From Anaerolineales bacterium (GTDB taxonomy: Bacteria; Chloroflexota; Anaerolineae; Anaerolineales; DRMV01): a stretch of 12,183 nucleotides of DNA. The position numbers and the translations under genes were made by a program. Shown here piece by piece: positions 1 through 6,642 of the stretch. The notes beneath the pieces were generated by a model, which saw only the letters and a program-made list of their open reading frames with translations, was not told where the DNA came from and did no database searches. Position 1 is the first letter of the stretch, and each line of letters opens with the position of its first letter. The stretch lies in the NCBI GenBank assembly GCA_026991215.1, contig JALXBY010000311.1, forward strand, positions 1 through 12,183, in the 5' to 3' direction.

Positions 1-1381
1 ACGCGATGCCGCCCAGGACCATCAACGGGCTTTGCACCGGAAGCACCAGGGGGTTGGCCACCCAGGAAATCAACGAGAGCCGGCCGAAGTGAAAGACCAC
101 CACGGGCAGGGTCAACAACTGGGCGGCCACGGTCAGGAGGAAGAATTCCCCTACGGGGCCGGCCAGCCGTTCAGGCCAGGGCGGCGGCAGCACGCGGCGG
201 GCCAGCGCGACGAAGCCATCCACCAAAGGCTGGGCGAACAGCAAAAGACCCAGGGTCGCGGCGAAGGAAAGCTGGAAGGAAACGTCCCACAACACCGCGG
301 GGGAGAACAGGACCATCAAGGCCGCGGTAACGGCCAGGGTGGTCAGGCCGTGCTGCCGTCGGCCCAGGTGCCGGGCCAGGAGGGCCAGGGTCGCCATCCA
401 CGCGGCCCGGACCACCGCGGGGTCCGCGCCCACCAGCAGGGTATAGGCGGCCACGGCCAGGACCGTTCCAACCGCGGCCTTGCGGGGGCTGAACCGTCGG
501 CGCAGAAGGCGCAGGGCCAGCCCGGCCACGATGGTGATGTTGAACCCGCTGATGACCAGGATGTGCGCGGTGCCCGTATCCCGGAAGGCCCGGTAGAGGG
601 GTTCGGCAATCAGGTCGTCCAGGCCCAGGAGGATGCCGGCAAAGAACCCGGCTTCGGGCTGGGGCCACAGGGCTTCGACGGTCTTCCGCCCATGTTCCCG
701 CAGGGCAAAGAGCAGGCGCAGGGGGTAACGCCAGGGGACCACGCCGATGCGGCCCGTCCGCCACGGGTCCATCCGGGCCACCACGCCCTGGCGGGCCAGG
801 TACGTTCGGTAGTCGAAGCCGCCGCGCGGCGTGGGCAGGGGTGCCAGCCGACCGTAAACGGAAATCCGGTCGCCATAGGCCAGGTTGGGCGCCCGGCTGC
901 GGGGCCAGCGCAGGCGCACCCGGCCTCGCGCAGGTTGGGGCGGGGCCAGGGGCGGCGCGTGGACCTGTTCCACGGCCAGGTCCACGTAGAGCATGTCGTC
1001 CTTCCAGCGGGGCGCGGTGGCCACCCAGCCCACCAGGCGGACCTGGGCCTGCTCCCGGGCCAGCCGCATAAGGGGTGTGGGTTGCCGGAGCCGGGCCTGG
1101 GTCCAGGCCACCCGCAGGCCGGCCAGGCCCATCACGAGCAGGGCCACCCGCAGAAAGGCCACCACGGCCAGCAAGCGGGGGGCCCGGGCCAGGGCTTTCC
1201 CCAAATTGGGAAGCAACAAGTGCAACAGCAGCCCTGCGGTCACCCAAACGGCCCAGGCTTCCCAGGGCCGGGGCCGCTGCCAGGCCAGGGCCGTCCCCAG
1301 CAGCCACAACAGGGCCAGGGTCAGCCCCAGGTGCCGCTGCCAAAGCGGGCGGGGCCGAACAGGGAGGATGCCCTCAGTCAA
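1..1381 (-). CDS. comEC: ComEC/Rec2 DNA uptake channel, C-terminus cut by window edge
   Basis: About 460 residues are visible and the frame is still open at base 1. ComEC is the inner-membrane channel that carries single-stranded DNA into the cytoplasm during natural transformation. The N-terminus is hydrophobic, and a soluble DUF4131-like domain follows (roughly residues 100-190, with GRLAPLPTPRGGFDYRTYLA). The competence domain starts near residue 225. It carries the family hallmark HILVISGFNITIVAG at about residues 273-287, then several membrane segments, including VLWDVSFQLSFAATLGLLLF. The C-terminal part, including any metallo-beta-lactamase-like domain, lies outside the window. There is no good ATG start: the first in-frame ATG (1069-1067) would remove the N-terminal membrane helices. 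I chose TTG at 1381-1379, which overlaps the stop of the upstream small membrane gene; TTG at 1393-1391 is an alternative. Neither has a strong Shine-Dalgarno sequence, so translational coupling is likely. Identity is secure; the start is uncertain. Confidence 0.9.
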   Translation of the reverse strand, partial: MTEGILPVRPRPLWQRHLGLTLALLWLLGTALAWQRPRPWEAWAVWVTAGLLLHLLLPNLGKALARAPRLLAVVAFLRVALLVMGLAGLRVAWTQARLRQPTPLMRLAREQAQVRLVGWVATAPRWKDDMLYVDLAVEQVHAPPLAPPQPARGRVRLRWPRSRAPNLAYGDRISVYGRLAPLPTPRGGFDYRTYLARQGVVARMDPWRTGRIGVVPWRYPLRLLFALREHGRKTVEALWPQPEAGFFAGILLGLDDLIAEPLYRAFRDTGTAHILVISGFNITIVAGLALRLLRRRFSPRKAAVGTVLAVAAYTLLVGADPAVVRAAWMATLALLARHLGRRQHGLTTLAVTAALMVLFSPAVLWDVSFQLSFAATLGLLLFAQPLVDGFVALARRVLPPPWPERLAGPVGEFFLLTVAAQLLTLPVVVFHFGRLSLISWVANPLVLPVQSPLMVLGGIA

Positions 1382-1694
1382 CCCGATACCCAAAGAGTCG
1401 CATAAGGATGGCGTAAACCGTGGACACGATGCCCAACAGCAGGAGGAACACCACAAGCCCCGTCCCCCAGGTGACGATCACCTTGGGGGTCAGGCCAAGG
1501 CGAAGCATCCACGGCGGCAGTGCGCCAGGGCCGGGGATGGGGACCCAACCGTACTTCGCGTTCTGCTGGATGAGCCACATGGTCAGCCCGTAGGACATCA
1601 GGGCCAGGAGCACCAGTAGCCAGCACCCCAGGGCGTACCACAGGGGGTGTAAGGAACGCCGCTTTTCGATAGGGAGCAGGCGGTATTCGGACAT
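1374..1694 (-). CDS. Small two-helix membrane protein, function unknown
   Basis: This 106-residue protein has two clear hydrophobic segments, about residues 19-42 (starting LWYALGCWLLVLLALMSYGL) and 72-98 (VIVTWGTGLVVFLLLLGIVS and onward). They are joined by a Pro/Gly-rich loop of about 30 residues (KYGWVPIPGPGALPPWM). The N-terminal tail is short and basic (EKRR), which by the positive-inside rule suggests both ends are cytoplasmic. I do not recognise a family. It lies between the flavin/Fe-S gene (64-bp gap) and comEC (overlap of about 8 bp), all on the minus strand, so the three may be co-transcribed. Oddly, its start codon directly abuts a 7-bp repeat array, leaving no Shine-Dalgarno sequence. 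No other Met near the N-terminus would give a sensible start, since Met33 is inside the first helix. That it is a real gene is supported by the regular helix pattern and the tight fit with comEC. Confidence 0.75.
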   Translation of the reverse strand: MSEYRLLPIEKRRSLHPLWYALGCWLLVLLALMSYGLTMWLIQQNAKYGWVPIPGPGALPPWMLRLGLTPKVIVTWGTGLVVFLLLLGIVSTVYAILMRLFGYRVD

Positions 1695-1757
1695 GGTGAA
1701 TGGTCGGTGGTCGATGGTCGATCGTCGATGGTCGGTGGTCGGTCGTCGTTCGTTAGG
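1695..1757. repeat. Degenerate 7-bp tandem array (GGTCGRT type), left copy
   Basis: Seven consecutive heptamers fit the pattern (G/C)GTCG(A/G/T)T from 1702 to 1750: GGTCGGT, GGTCGAT, GGTCGAT, CGTCGAT, GGTCGGT, GGTCGGT, CGTCGTT. A decayed unit lies at each end (GGTGAAT at 1695-1701 and CGTTAGG at 1751-1757). The array fills nearly all of the gap between the flavin/Fe-S gene stop and the ATG of the small membrane gene. The same repeat in the same orientation recurs at 3231-3307. Similar low-complexity GGTCG arrays are, to my knowledge, common between genes in Chloroflexota genomes. Their function is not known to me. Confidence 0.85.
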
Positions 1758-1758
1758 G

Positions 1759-3183
1759 TTATGGGGTGGGTTCGTCGGCGGCGTGGTGGGCCGTGGTCAC
1801 GGCTTCGATGATGCTGTAGTAGCCGGTGCAGCGGCAGAGGTTCCCCACCAGGCCCTGGGCCACGGTTTCGGGGTCGGGGTTGGGGAACTCGTCGAGCAAG
1901 CGGGCCGCCGCGACCACGAAGCCGGGCGTACAGTAGCCGCACTGCACCGCGGCCGTCCGCACGAAGGCCTGCTGAACCGGGTGCAGTTGCCCGCCCTGGC
2001 TCAGGCCTTCCACGGTGACCACGTCCGCGCCGTGGGCGGCCGGGGCTGGCACCAGGCAACTGGTCACGGCCACGCCGTTGAGGAGCACGGTGCACGCGCC
2101 GCATTCCCCTTCCGCACATCCTTCCTTGGTGCCGGGCAGACCGGCTTCCTCCCGCAGGAGGCGGAGCAGCGTCTTATGGTGCCCGCTGCGGAACACGCGG
2201 GTTTCCCCGTTGATGCGCATCACGATGGGTTGGGGCGGATGCACCACCGTGGCCGCAAGCGCGGTATCGTAGGGCTGCCGGTCGCCCCAGAGCAAGGGGG
2301 GACGCTGGGGCACGGCCTGGGTCTCGGTGCCTTCCAGGATTTCCCGCAAAGCCCGCCGGGTCAGGGCCTCGACCATGGCACGACGGTACGCGGCGCTGGC
2401 CCGGATGTCGTCGATGGGCCGGGCGGCTTCCACGGCCCGCCGTGCGGCTTCCTCGATGACCTCCGGCGTGAGGGGCTTGCCCACCAGGTAGGCTTCGGCT
2501 GCCTCGGCATGGACGATGGTCGGTGCGACGGCCCCTAAGGTGATGGCCGCCCGCGCGATATGCTGGCCTTCGAACCAGAGGGCCACGGCCACGCTCACGA
2601 TGGCGATGTACTGGCCCTCCCGCAGGCCGATTTTCAAGAAGTTGCCCCGGGCCGTTTCGGGCAGGGCCGGGAACACGATTTCCGTGACCACTTCATCGGG
2701 GGCCAGCACGGTCTGCCGTACCCCGCGGTAGAACTCCCGCAGCGGCACCACCCGGCTCCCCCGCACCGAACGGAGGACCAGGTGGGCATCCAGGGCCATC
2801 AAGGGGGGAATGGTATCGTTGGCCGGCGACGCGGTGACCAGGTTGCCGACCACCGTCCCCCGGTTGCGAATCTGGGGCGAACCGACCTGCCACGCGGCCT
2901 TGACCAGGGGGAAGGCCCGGGCCCGCAGCAGGGGTGAGGCCACCACGTGGTTGTGGGTGACCAGCGGCCCCAGGTGGATGCGGCCCTGGTCGTCCATCTC
3001 GATGCGGGTCAGGCCGGGGATGCGGGTGATGTCGATGAGCACCTGGTCCCGGGGTCGTCGGCCCTGGGTGAGTTCGACGACCACATCGGTCCCACCAGCG
3101 ATGATGGCCCCGCGCGCGCCAAAGCGGGCCTTGAGTTCCAGGGCTTCTTCCAGGGTTGCCGGGGAGTAATACGCCAGCCACAT
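1759..3183 (-). CDS. Fused FAD-binding and 2Fe-2S subunit of a xanthine dehydrogenase-family enzyme
   Basis: This 474-residue protein joins two electron-transfer modules of molybdenum hydroxylases (xanthine dehydrogenase, CO dehydrogenase type). Residues 1-285 form the FAD domain (CoxM/XdhB-like), with AGGTDVVVEL at 29-38, GSPQIRNRGTVVGNLVTASP at 101-120, and the end-of-domain helix around RASAAYRRAM at 261-270. Residues 315-474 form the ferredoxin-like module (CoxS-like). Cys356, 361, 364 and 376 fit the plant-type [2Fe-2S] cluster; Cys415, 418, 450 and 452 (CGYC and CRC) fit the second cluster. All eight ligands are present. In the family, electrons pass from a Mo-pterin subunit through the clusters to FAD. 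That catalytic subunit is not in this window, so the substrate cannot be named. The order FAD then 2Fe-2S is opposite to that in fused xanthine dehydrogenases. The start at 3183 has an AAGGGG Shine-Dalgarno about 8 bases upstream. Confidence 0.92.
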   Translation of the reverse strand: MWLAYYSPATLEEALELKARFGARGAIIAGGTDVVVELTQGRRPRDQVLIDITRIPGLTRIEMDDQGRIHLGPLVTHNHVVASPLLRARAFPLVKAAWQVGSPQIRNRGTVVGNLVTASPANDTIPPLMALDAHLVLRSVRGSRVVPLREFYRGVRQTVLAPDEVVTEIVFPALPETARGNFLKIGLREGQYIAIVSVAVALWFEGQHIARAAITLGAVAPTIVHAEAAEAYLVGKPLTPEVIEEAARRAVEAARPIDDIRASAAYRRAMVEALTRRALREILEGTETQAVPQRPPLLWGDRQPYDTALAATVVHPPQPIVMRINGETRVFRSGHHKTLLRLLREEAGLPGTKEGCAEGECGACTVLLNGVAVTSCLVPAPAAHGADVVTVEGLSQGGQLHPVQQAFVRTAAVQCGYCTPGFVVAAARLLDEFPNPDPETVAQGLVGNLCRCTGYYSIIEAVTTAHHAADEPTP

Positions 3184-3213
3184 GGCAGCACCCCTTGTGC
3201 ACGGGTTGGGGAA

Positions 3214-3219
3214 AGTATA
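3214..3219 (-). promoter_or_regulatory. Probable -10 box for the flavin/Fe-S gene
   Basis: Read on the minus strand this is TATACT, a good -10 hexamer, about 30 bases ahead of the ATG at 3183. A -35 box at normal spacing would fall inside the 7-bp array (around 3237-3242, CGACGA), which is a poor match. Either the promoter relies mainly on its -10, or this is a chance match. Confidence 0.4.
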
Positions 3220-3230
3220 CCGGATTCAGT

Positions 3231-3307
3231 GGTCGATCGTCGTTGGTCGGTCGTCGGTCGTCGATGGTCGTTCGTCGATGGTCGATGGTCGGTGGTCGGT
3301 GGTGGGT
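3231..3307. repeat. Degenerate 7-bp tandem array (GGTCGRT type), right copy
   Basis: Eleven consecutive heptamers without phase slips run from 3231 to 3307: GGTCGAT, CGTCGTT, GGTCGGT, CGTCGGT, CGTCGAT, GGTCGTT, CGTCGAT, GGTCGAT, GGTCGGT, GGTCGGT, GGTGGGT. Variation is concentrated at position 1 (G or C) and position 6 (A, G or T); GTCG at positions 2-5 is constant in ten of eleven units. The array lies between the divergent flavin/Fe-S and sugar-kinase genes and has the same orientation as the copy at 1695-1757, so the two form direct repeats around the flavin/Fe-S gene. Confidence 0.9.
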
Positions 3308-3370
3308 GAGTGGTCGTAAATTGTGCTATTATCTTTGCGTCAGCAGGGGCTGGGGGAGGGAATCTGCGGG

Positions 3371-3376
3371 TATAAT
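3371..3376 (+). promoter_or_regulatory. Probable -10 box for the kinase-parAB operon
   Basis: A perfect TATAAT lies 29 bases before the ATG at 3406, which would leave a leader of about 20-25 bases. The hexamer at normal -35 spacing (around 3347-3353, G-rich) is a poor match, so an activator or a weak -35 is implied. A second AT-rich candidate, TATTAT at 3327-3332, also lacks a good -35. Confidence 0.5.
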
Positions 3377-3405
3377 GGGGGAAGCCCTGCCTTCAGGATG
3401 GTTGC

Positions 3406-4239
3406 ATGCTCGTCGATTACCTGGCCATTGGCCACGTGACCCGGGACCGTCTGCCCGATGGGGGGCACCGGTTGGGCGGTACCGTGACCTATGCCGGGCT
3501 GACCGCGTACCGCCTGGGCCTGCGGGTGGGCGTGGTCACCCGCTGCCGAGCCGATGAGGACCTTTCCCCCCTCCAGGGGCTGGAGCGCCACGTGGTACCC
3601 GATGAACACACCACGGAGTTCGAGAACCTGGAGACGCCCCAGGGCCGCATCCAGTACGTGCGGCATGTGGCCGGACCGCTGAACTACGAACACGTGCCCG
3701 AACCCTGGCGCCGCGCGGCCATCGTGCATCTCGCGCCCGTGGCCCAGGAAGTGGACCCCAGCATGATTGCCCGCTTTACCCACGGCTTCATCGGCGTGAC
3801 GCCCCAGGGCTGGATGCGGGAATGGGACGAAACCGGCCGGGTCCGCCCGGCCTTATGGCTGGAAGCGCCCTACGTACTGCCCCGCGCGGCCGCGGCCGTG
3901 CTCAGCATCGAGGACCTGGGCTACGATGAATCCCGCATCCCCGACCTGGCCCGGCAGGTCCCGGTGCTGGTGGTGACCCGAGGCGAAGCCGGGGCCGACC
4001 TTTACTGGCAGGGCGAAGTGCACCACGCCGATGCCCTCCAGGTGCCGGTGGTGGATGCCACGGGCGCAGGGGACGTGTTCGCGGCCGCGTTCTTCATCCG
4101 CCTCTATGAAACCCGGGACCCCATCCACGCCCTGCACTTCGCGACCCGGCTGGCTTCCCTTTCCGTAACCCGGTCCGGGCCGGAAAGCGCACCCACACTG
4201 GAGGAAATCCAGCAGGTGCTGACGGAGCGCATTCCATGA
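3406..4239 (+). CDS. PfkB-family carbohydrate/nucleoside kinase
   Basis: This 277-residue cytosolic kinase belongs to the PfkB (ribokinase-like) family, which transfers the ATP gamma-phosphate to a sugar or nucleoside hydroxyl. The C-terminal signature VVDATGAGDVFAAAFF is at residues 215-230, with the DATGAGD anion hole at 217-223 and Asp223 as the expected catalytic base. An ATP-side strand VLVVTRGEAGADLY is at 187-200. The N-terminal region has the family-like start DYLAIGHVTRDRL and a Gly-rich GGTVTYAG at 24-31, the usual substrate-binding side. At 277 residues it is slightly shorter than typical members, and the substrate cannot be told from sequence. The start has an AGGA Shine-Dalgarno at 3395-3398. 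Its stop overlaps the parA start by 4 bp (ATGA), so it is translationally coupled to the chromosome-partition genes, an unusual neighbour for a sugar kinase. Confidence 0.88.
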   Translation: MLVDYLAIGHVTRDRLPDGGHRLGGTVTYAGLTAYRLGLRVGVVTRCRADEDLSPLQGLERHVVPDEHTTEFENLETPQGRIQYVRHVAGPLNYEHVPEPWRRAAIVHLAPVAQEVDPSMIARFTHGFIGVTPQGWMREWDETGRVRPALWLEAPYVLPRAAAAVLSIEDLGYDESRIPDLARQVPVLVVTRGEAGADLYWQGEVHHADALQVPVVDATGAGDVFAAAFFIRLYETRDPIHALHFATRLASLSVTRSGPESAPTLEEIQQVLTERIP

Positions 4240-5072
4240 GCGCACGTGTGTACGCCCTGGTCAATCAGAAAGGCGGCGTCGGGAAGACCACCACCGCGGT
4301 CAACCTGAGCGCGTACCTGGCCCAATGGGGGTACCGGGTGCTGCTGGTCGATATGGACCCCCAGGCCAACGCGACCTCGTCCCTGGGGGTGGAGAAGTTC
4401 CATGTCCAACAGGGGACCTATCAGGCCCTCATCGGCGCAGCGCCGGTGGCTTCCTTACTATTGCGCAACCCCAAGTGGAACCTCTACTTGCTGCCCTCCT
4501 CGCCCCATCTGGCCGGCGCGGAAGTGGAACTGGTCGGGGAAATCGCCCGTGAAATGAAACTCCGCCGCGCCCTGGAACCCATCCTGGACCGCTTCGATTA
4601 CATCTTCATCGACTGCCCGCCTTCCCTGGGCCTGCTGACCCTCAACGGGCTTCTGGCCGCGCGCAGCGGTTTGATTATCCCCATTCAGGCCGAGTACCTG
4701 GCCCTGGAGGGGCTTTCCCTGCTCATGCAGACCCTGCGGCGCATCCGGGAGGCCGTGGAACCCAACCTGGACATCCGCGGCGTGGTCATCACCATGTACG
4801 ACGGCCGCACCCGCCTGGCCCAGGAGGTGGTGCAGGAGGTCCGTTCTTACTTTGGGGACAAGGTATTTCGGACCCTTATCCCCCGCAGCGTGCGGCTGGC
4901 CGAAGCGCCTTCCCATGGCCTGCCCATCAGCGTGTATGCGCCCCATTCCTCCGGGGGCCGGGCCTATGCCATGTTGGCCCGGGAACTCCTGGAAGGCGAC
5001 GGGATGCCCGCGCCGCCGGTACAGCCCGGCCGCGGCGGGCGGGTAACCCAAAAGCGCGAGGTTCCCTCATGA
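4236..5072 (+). CDS. parA: Chromosome-partition ATPase ParA/Soj
   Basis: This 278-residue protein is a Walker-type ATPase that dimerises on ATP, binds DNA non-specifically and helps move ParB-parS complexes; it may also influence replication initiation. The deviant Walker A motif KGGVGKTT is at residues 12-19, with both the signature Lys13-type and the P-loop Lys. The VLLVDMDPQANATSSLG segment (about 35-51) is the A' motif, and Walker B IFIDCPPSLG is at 123-132. It lacks the N-terminal helix-turn-helix of plasmid ParA, so it is the small chromosomal (Soj) type. The length is normal for the family. The start at 4236 overlaps the kinase stop and has GGAG at 4224-4227. Its stop overlaps the parB start by 4 bp. 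The C-terminal tail (GRGGRVTQKREVPS) is Arg/Lys-rich. Confidence 0.96.
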   Translation: MSARVYALVNQKGGVGKTTTAVNLSAYLAQWGYRVLLVDMDPQANATSSLGVEKFHVQQGTYQALIGAAPVASLLLRNPKWNLYLLPSSPHLAGAEVELVGEIAREMKLRRALEPILDRFDYIFIDCPPSLGLLTLNGLLAARSGLIIPIQAEYLALEGLSLLMQTLRRIREAVEPNLDIRGVVITMYDGRTRLAQEVVQEVRSYFGDKVFRTLIPRSVRLAEAPSHGLPISVYAPHSSGGRAYAMLARELLEGDGMPAPPVQPGRGGRVTQKREVPS

Positions 5073-5926
5073 GCCGCAAGCGCAAGGGCCTGGGCCGCGG
5101 GTTAGATGCCCTGTTGACCGGGGTGGCCCACGAGCGGGAGGGGATTCAGTACGTCCCCGTGGAGGCCATTCGGCCCAACCCCCGGCAGCCGCGGCAACAG
5201 GTGGACCCCGAAGCCCTGCAGGAACTGGCCGCGTCCATCCGGGAGCATGGGGTGTTGCAGCCCCTCATCGTGACCCGGGGGGAGACGCCGGGCACCTACA
5301 TCCTGGTGGCCGGGGAGCGACGCTGGCGCGCCGCGCAACTGGCCGGGCTGGAGCGGGTGCCGGTCATCCTGCGGGAGGCCGGGGACCGGGAGCGCCTTGA
5401 GTGGGCCCTCATCGAAAACCTGCAACGGGCCGACCTGAACCCCCTGGAGGAAGCCGAAGCCTACCGGCAACTCCACGAGGAGTTCGGCCTCTCCCATGCC
5501 GAAATCGCGCGGCGGGTGGGGAAAAGCCGCGCCGCGGTCACCAACACCCTACGGCTGCTCAAACTCAGCGAGCGGGTCAAGGCCGCGCTGTTGGCGGGGG
5601 AAATCCAGGAAGGCCACGCCCGCGCGCTGCTGGCCCTGCCCGAAGCGGACCAAAAAGAAGCCCTGGAGGTCATTCGGAAACGGGGCCTTTCGGTGCGGGA
5701 AACCGAAGCCTGGGTCCGCCGGCGGCTGCAGCGGGGCCAGCCCAAGCCCGTTGCGGAACCCGAACCCCAGGACCCCCTGCTGGCCGATGCGGTACAGCGC
5801 CTGGAAGCCCGGCTGGGCACGCGCGTGGTGCTGCGCGGCTCGCGACGCCGGGGCCGCATCATCCTGCATTATTTCTCCGAAGAAGAACTCCAGGCCTTGC
5901 TGGAGGCCCTGCTGCGGGGCCGCTGA
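5069..5926 (+). CDS. parB: Chromosome-partition protein ParB/Spo0J
   Basis: This 285-residue protein is the CTP-dependent DNA clamp that loads at parS and spreads along DNA for origin segregation and SMC loading. It opens with KGLGRGLDALL (6-16), the peptide that typically contacts ParA and stimulates its ATPase. The ParB/Srx domain (about 28-120) contains IRPNPRQPRQ (34-43) and the CTP-binding motif AGERRWRAAQ (81-90). ENLQRADLNPLEEAEAY follows at 116-132. The parS-reading helix-turn-helix is at about 141-165 (LSHAEIARRVGKSRAAVTNT). A linker rich in Pro/Glu (about 222-238) leads to the C-terminal dimerisation domain ending in LLRGR. The start has GAGG at 5058-5061, and the gene is coupled to parA through an ATGA overlap. 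It converges on the DUF47 gene with only 18 bp between the stops; a small GGGG-ATT-CCCC hairpin there (5929-5939) is not a convincing terminator. Confidence 0.96.
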   Translation: MSRKRKGLGRGLDALLTGVAHEREGIQYVPVEAIRPNPRQPRQQVDPEALQELAASIREHGVLQPLIVTRGETPGTYILVAGERRWRAAQLAGLERVPVILREAGDRERLEWALIENLQRADLNPLEEAEAYRQLHEEFGLSHAEIARRVGKSRAAVTNTLRLLKLSERVKAALLAGEIQEGHARALLALPEADQKEALEVIRKRGLSVRETEAWVRRRLQRGQPKPVAEPEPQDPLLADAVQRLEARLGTRVVLRGSRRRGRIILHYFSEEELQALLEALLRGR

Positions 5927-5944
5927 ACGGGGATTCCCCCACGG

Positions 5945-6568
5945 TTACATCCACTTCACCACCACATCGCCGATGGCGTTCGCGGCTGCGTCCCCCCGGT
6001 CGGCCGCGTTGGAAAGGTGGCGGTAGATTTCCCGCCGCTTGAGGATTTCCATGATGTCGTCCAGGCTTTGGGGGTTGCGGAAGAGGTGGGAGAGGGCCTC
6101 CCGGTACTCCCGTTCGACCCGGTTCTCCAGGGCCTTGGCCCGTACCGCGTGCTCGTTGGCCACGCCGGGGTAACGGTCCAGCCGCTGCACCCCCCGCAGG
6201 ATTTCCTTGGCCGCCTCGGTGAGCAGGTCCACCATCCGCTGCATGTGGGCGTCGGGCTTCAGGTCGAAGATTTCCATTTCGTCAATGGTGGTGTAGGCGT
6301 AGTCCAGCATGTCGTCGATGGTGAGGGAGAGGGTGAAGATGTCCTCCCGATCGAAGGGGGTGACGAAGGAACGGTTGAGTTCCTCGATCAAGATGCGGCG
6401 GACCTCGTCGGCCTCTTCTTCCACCAGTTTGAGTTGCCGCGCCAGTTCGTCGCGGGGTTCCCGCATGTATTCCTGAAGGATTTCAAAACCCCGCAGGGTG
6501 TACTGGGCCTGCTGAATCAACAGGTCCAGGAAGCGATTGGGACGGGAACGCCGTCGGAAGAAGGGCAT
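5945..6568 (-). CDS. PhoU-like DUF47 protein (Pit accessory family)
   Basis: This 207-residue all-helical protein belongs to the DUF47 family, related to PhoU and usually found beside low-affinity Pit phosphate transporters, where it is thought to control the transporter. Family hallmarks are EADEVRRILIEELNRSFVTP (52-71), running into FDREDIFTL (72-80), then the acidic metal-binding-type IDDMLDYAY (84-92). The C-terminal repeat carries REIYRHLSNAADRGDAAANA, the second metal-site helix. I chose the ATG at 6568 (MPFFRRRSRPNRF), which matches the usual N-terminus. The longer reading from 6640 would begin beside the rplL palindrome and adds 24 residues with no family resemblance. There is no clear Shine-Dalgarno at 6568. 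No pit gene is in the window, so the partner is elsewhere or absent. Confidence 0.87.
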   Translation of the reverse strand: MPFFRRRSRPNRFLDLLIQQAQYTLRGFEILQEYMREPRDELARQLKLVEEEADEVRRILIEELNRSFVTPFDREDIFTLSLTIDDMLDYAYTTIDEMEIFDLKPDAHMQRMVDLLTEAAKEILRGVQRLDRYPGVANEHAVRAKALENRVEREYREALSHLFRNPQSLDDIMEILKRREIYRHLSNAADRGDAAANAIGDVVVKWM

Positions 6569-6642
6569 GGCTGCGCGCCGTATCCGGAGTGGTCGCCAGC
6601 CCTGGCAGGGCGTGCCGGTCAACCACGGGGGTTGAGGCAAGC

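Noticed and set aside
171..1343. Minus-strand frame of 390 codons within comEC
   Set aside because: Its composition is Pro/Gly/Ala/Arg-rich, as in an off-frame reading of GC-rich DNA. The true ComEC frame is shifted and has no listed start because it runs off the edge.
32..1405. Long plus-strand open frame (457 codons) over the left end
   Set aside because: It is codon-aligned antisense to comEC, low in hydrophobic residues and dominated by Gly, Gln and Pro. The minus-strand frame gives a clear ComEC protein with the HILVISGFN motif.
2511..2530. Short GATGGTCGGTGCGACG stretch inside the flavin/Fe-S gene resembling the heptamers
   Set aside because: It is barely more than one unit, is not in tandem and encodes conserved protein sequence (PTIVHAEA), so it is probably chance.
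3156..3557. Plus-strand frame with RRSS/VVGR-type repeats across 3231-3307
   Set aside because: The peptide repeats are only the translation of the 7-bp DNA array, and the frame overlaps the start of the sugar-kinase gene.
6569..6640. Longer DUF47 protein starting at 6640
   Set aside because: The extra 24 residues (MPQPPWLTGTPCQGW...) do not resemble the family, and the start lies right beside the rplL palindrome. The ATG at 6568 gives the usual MPFF N-terminus.
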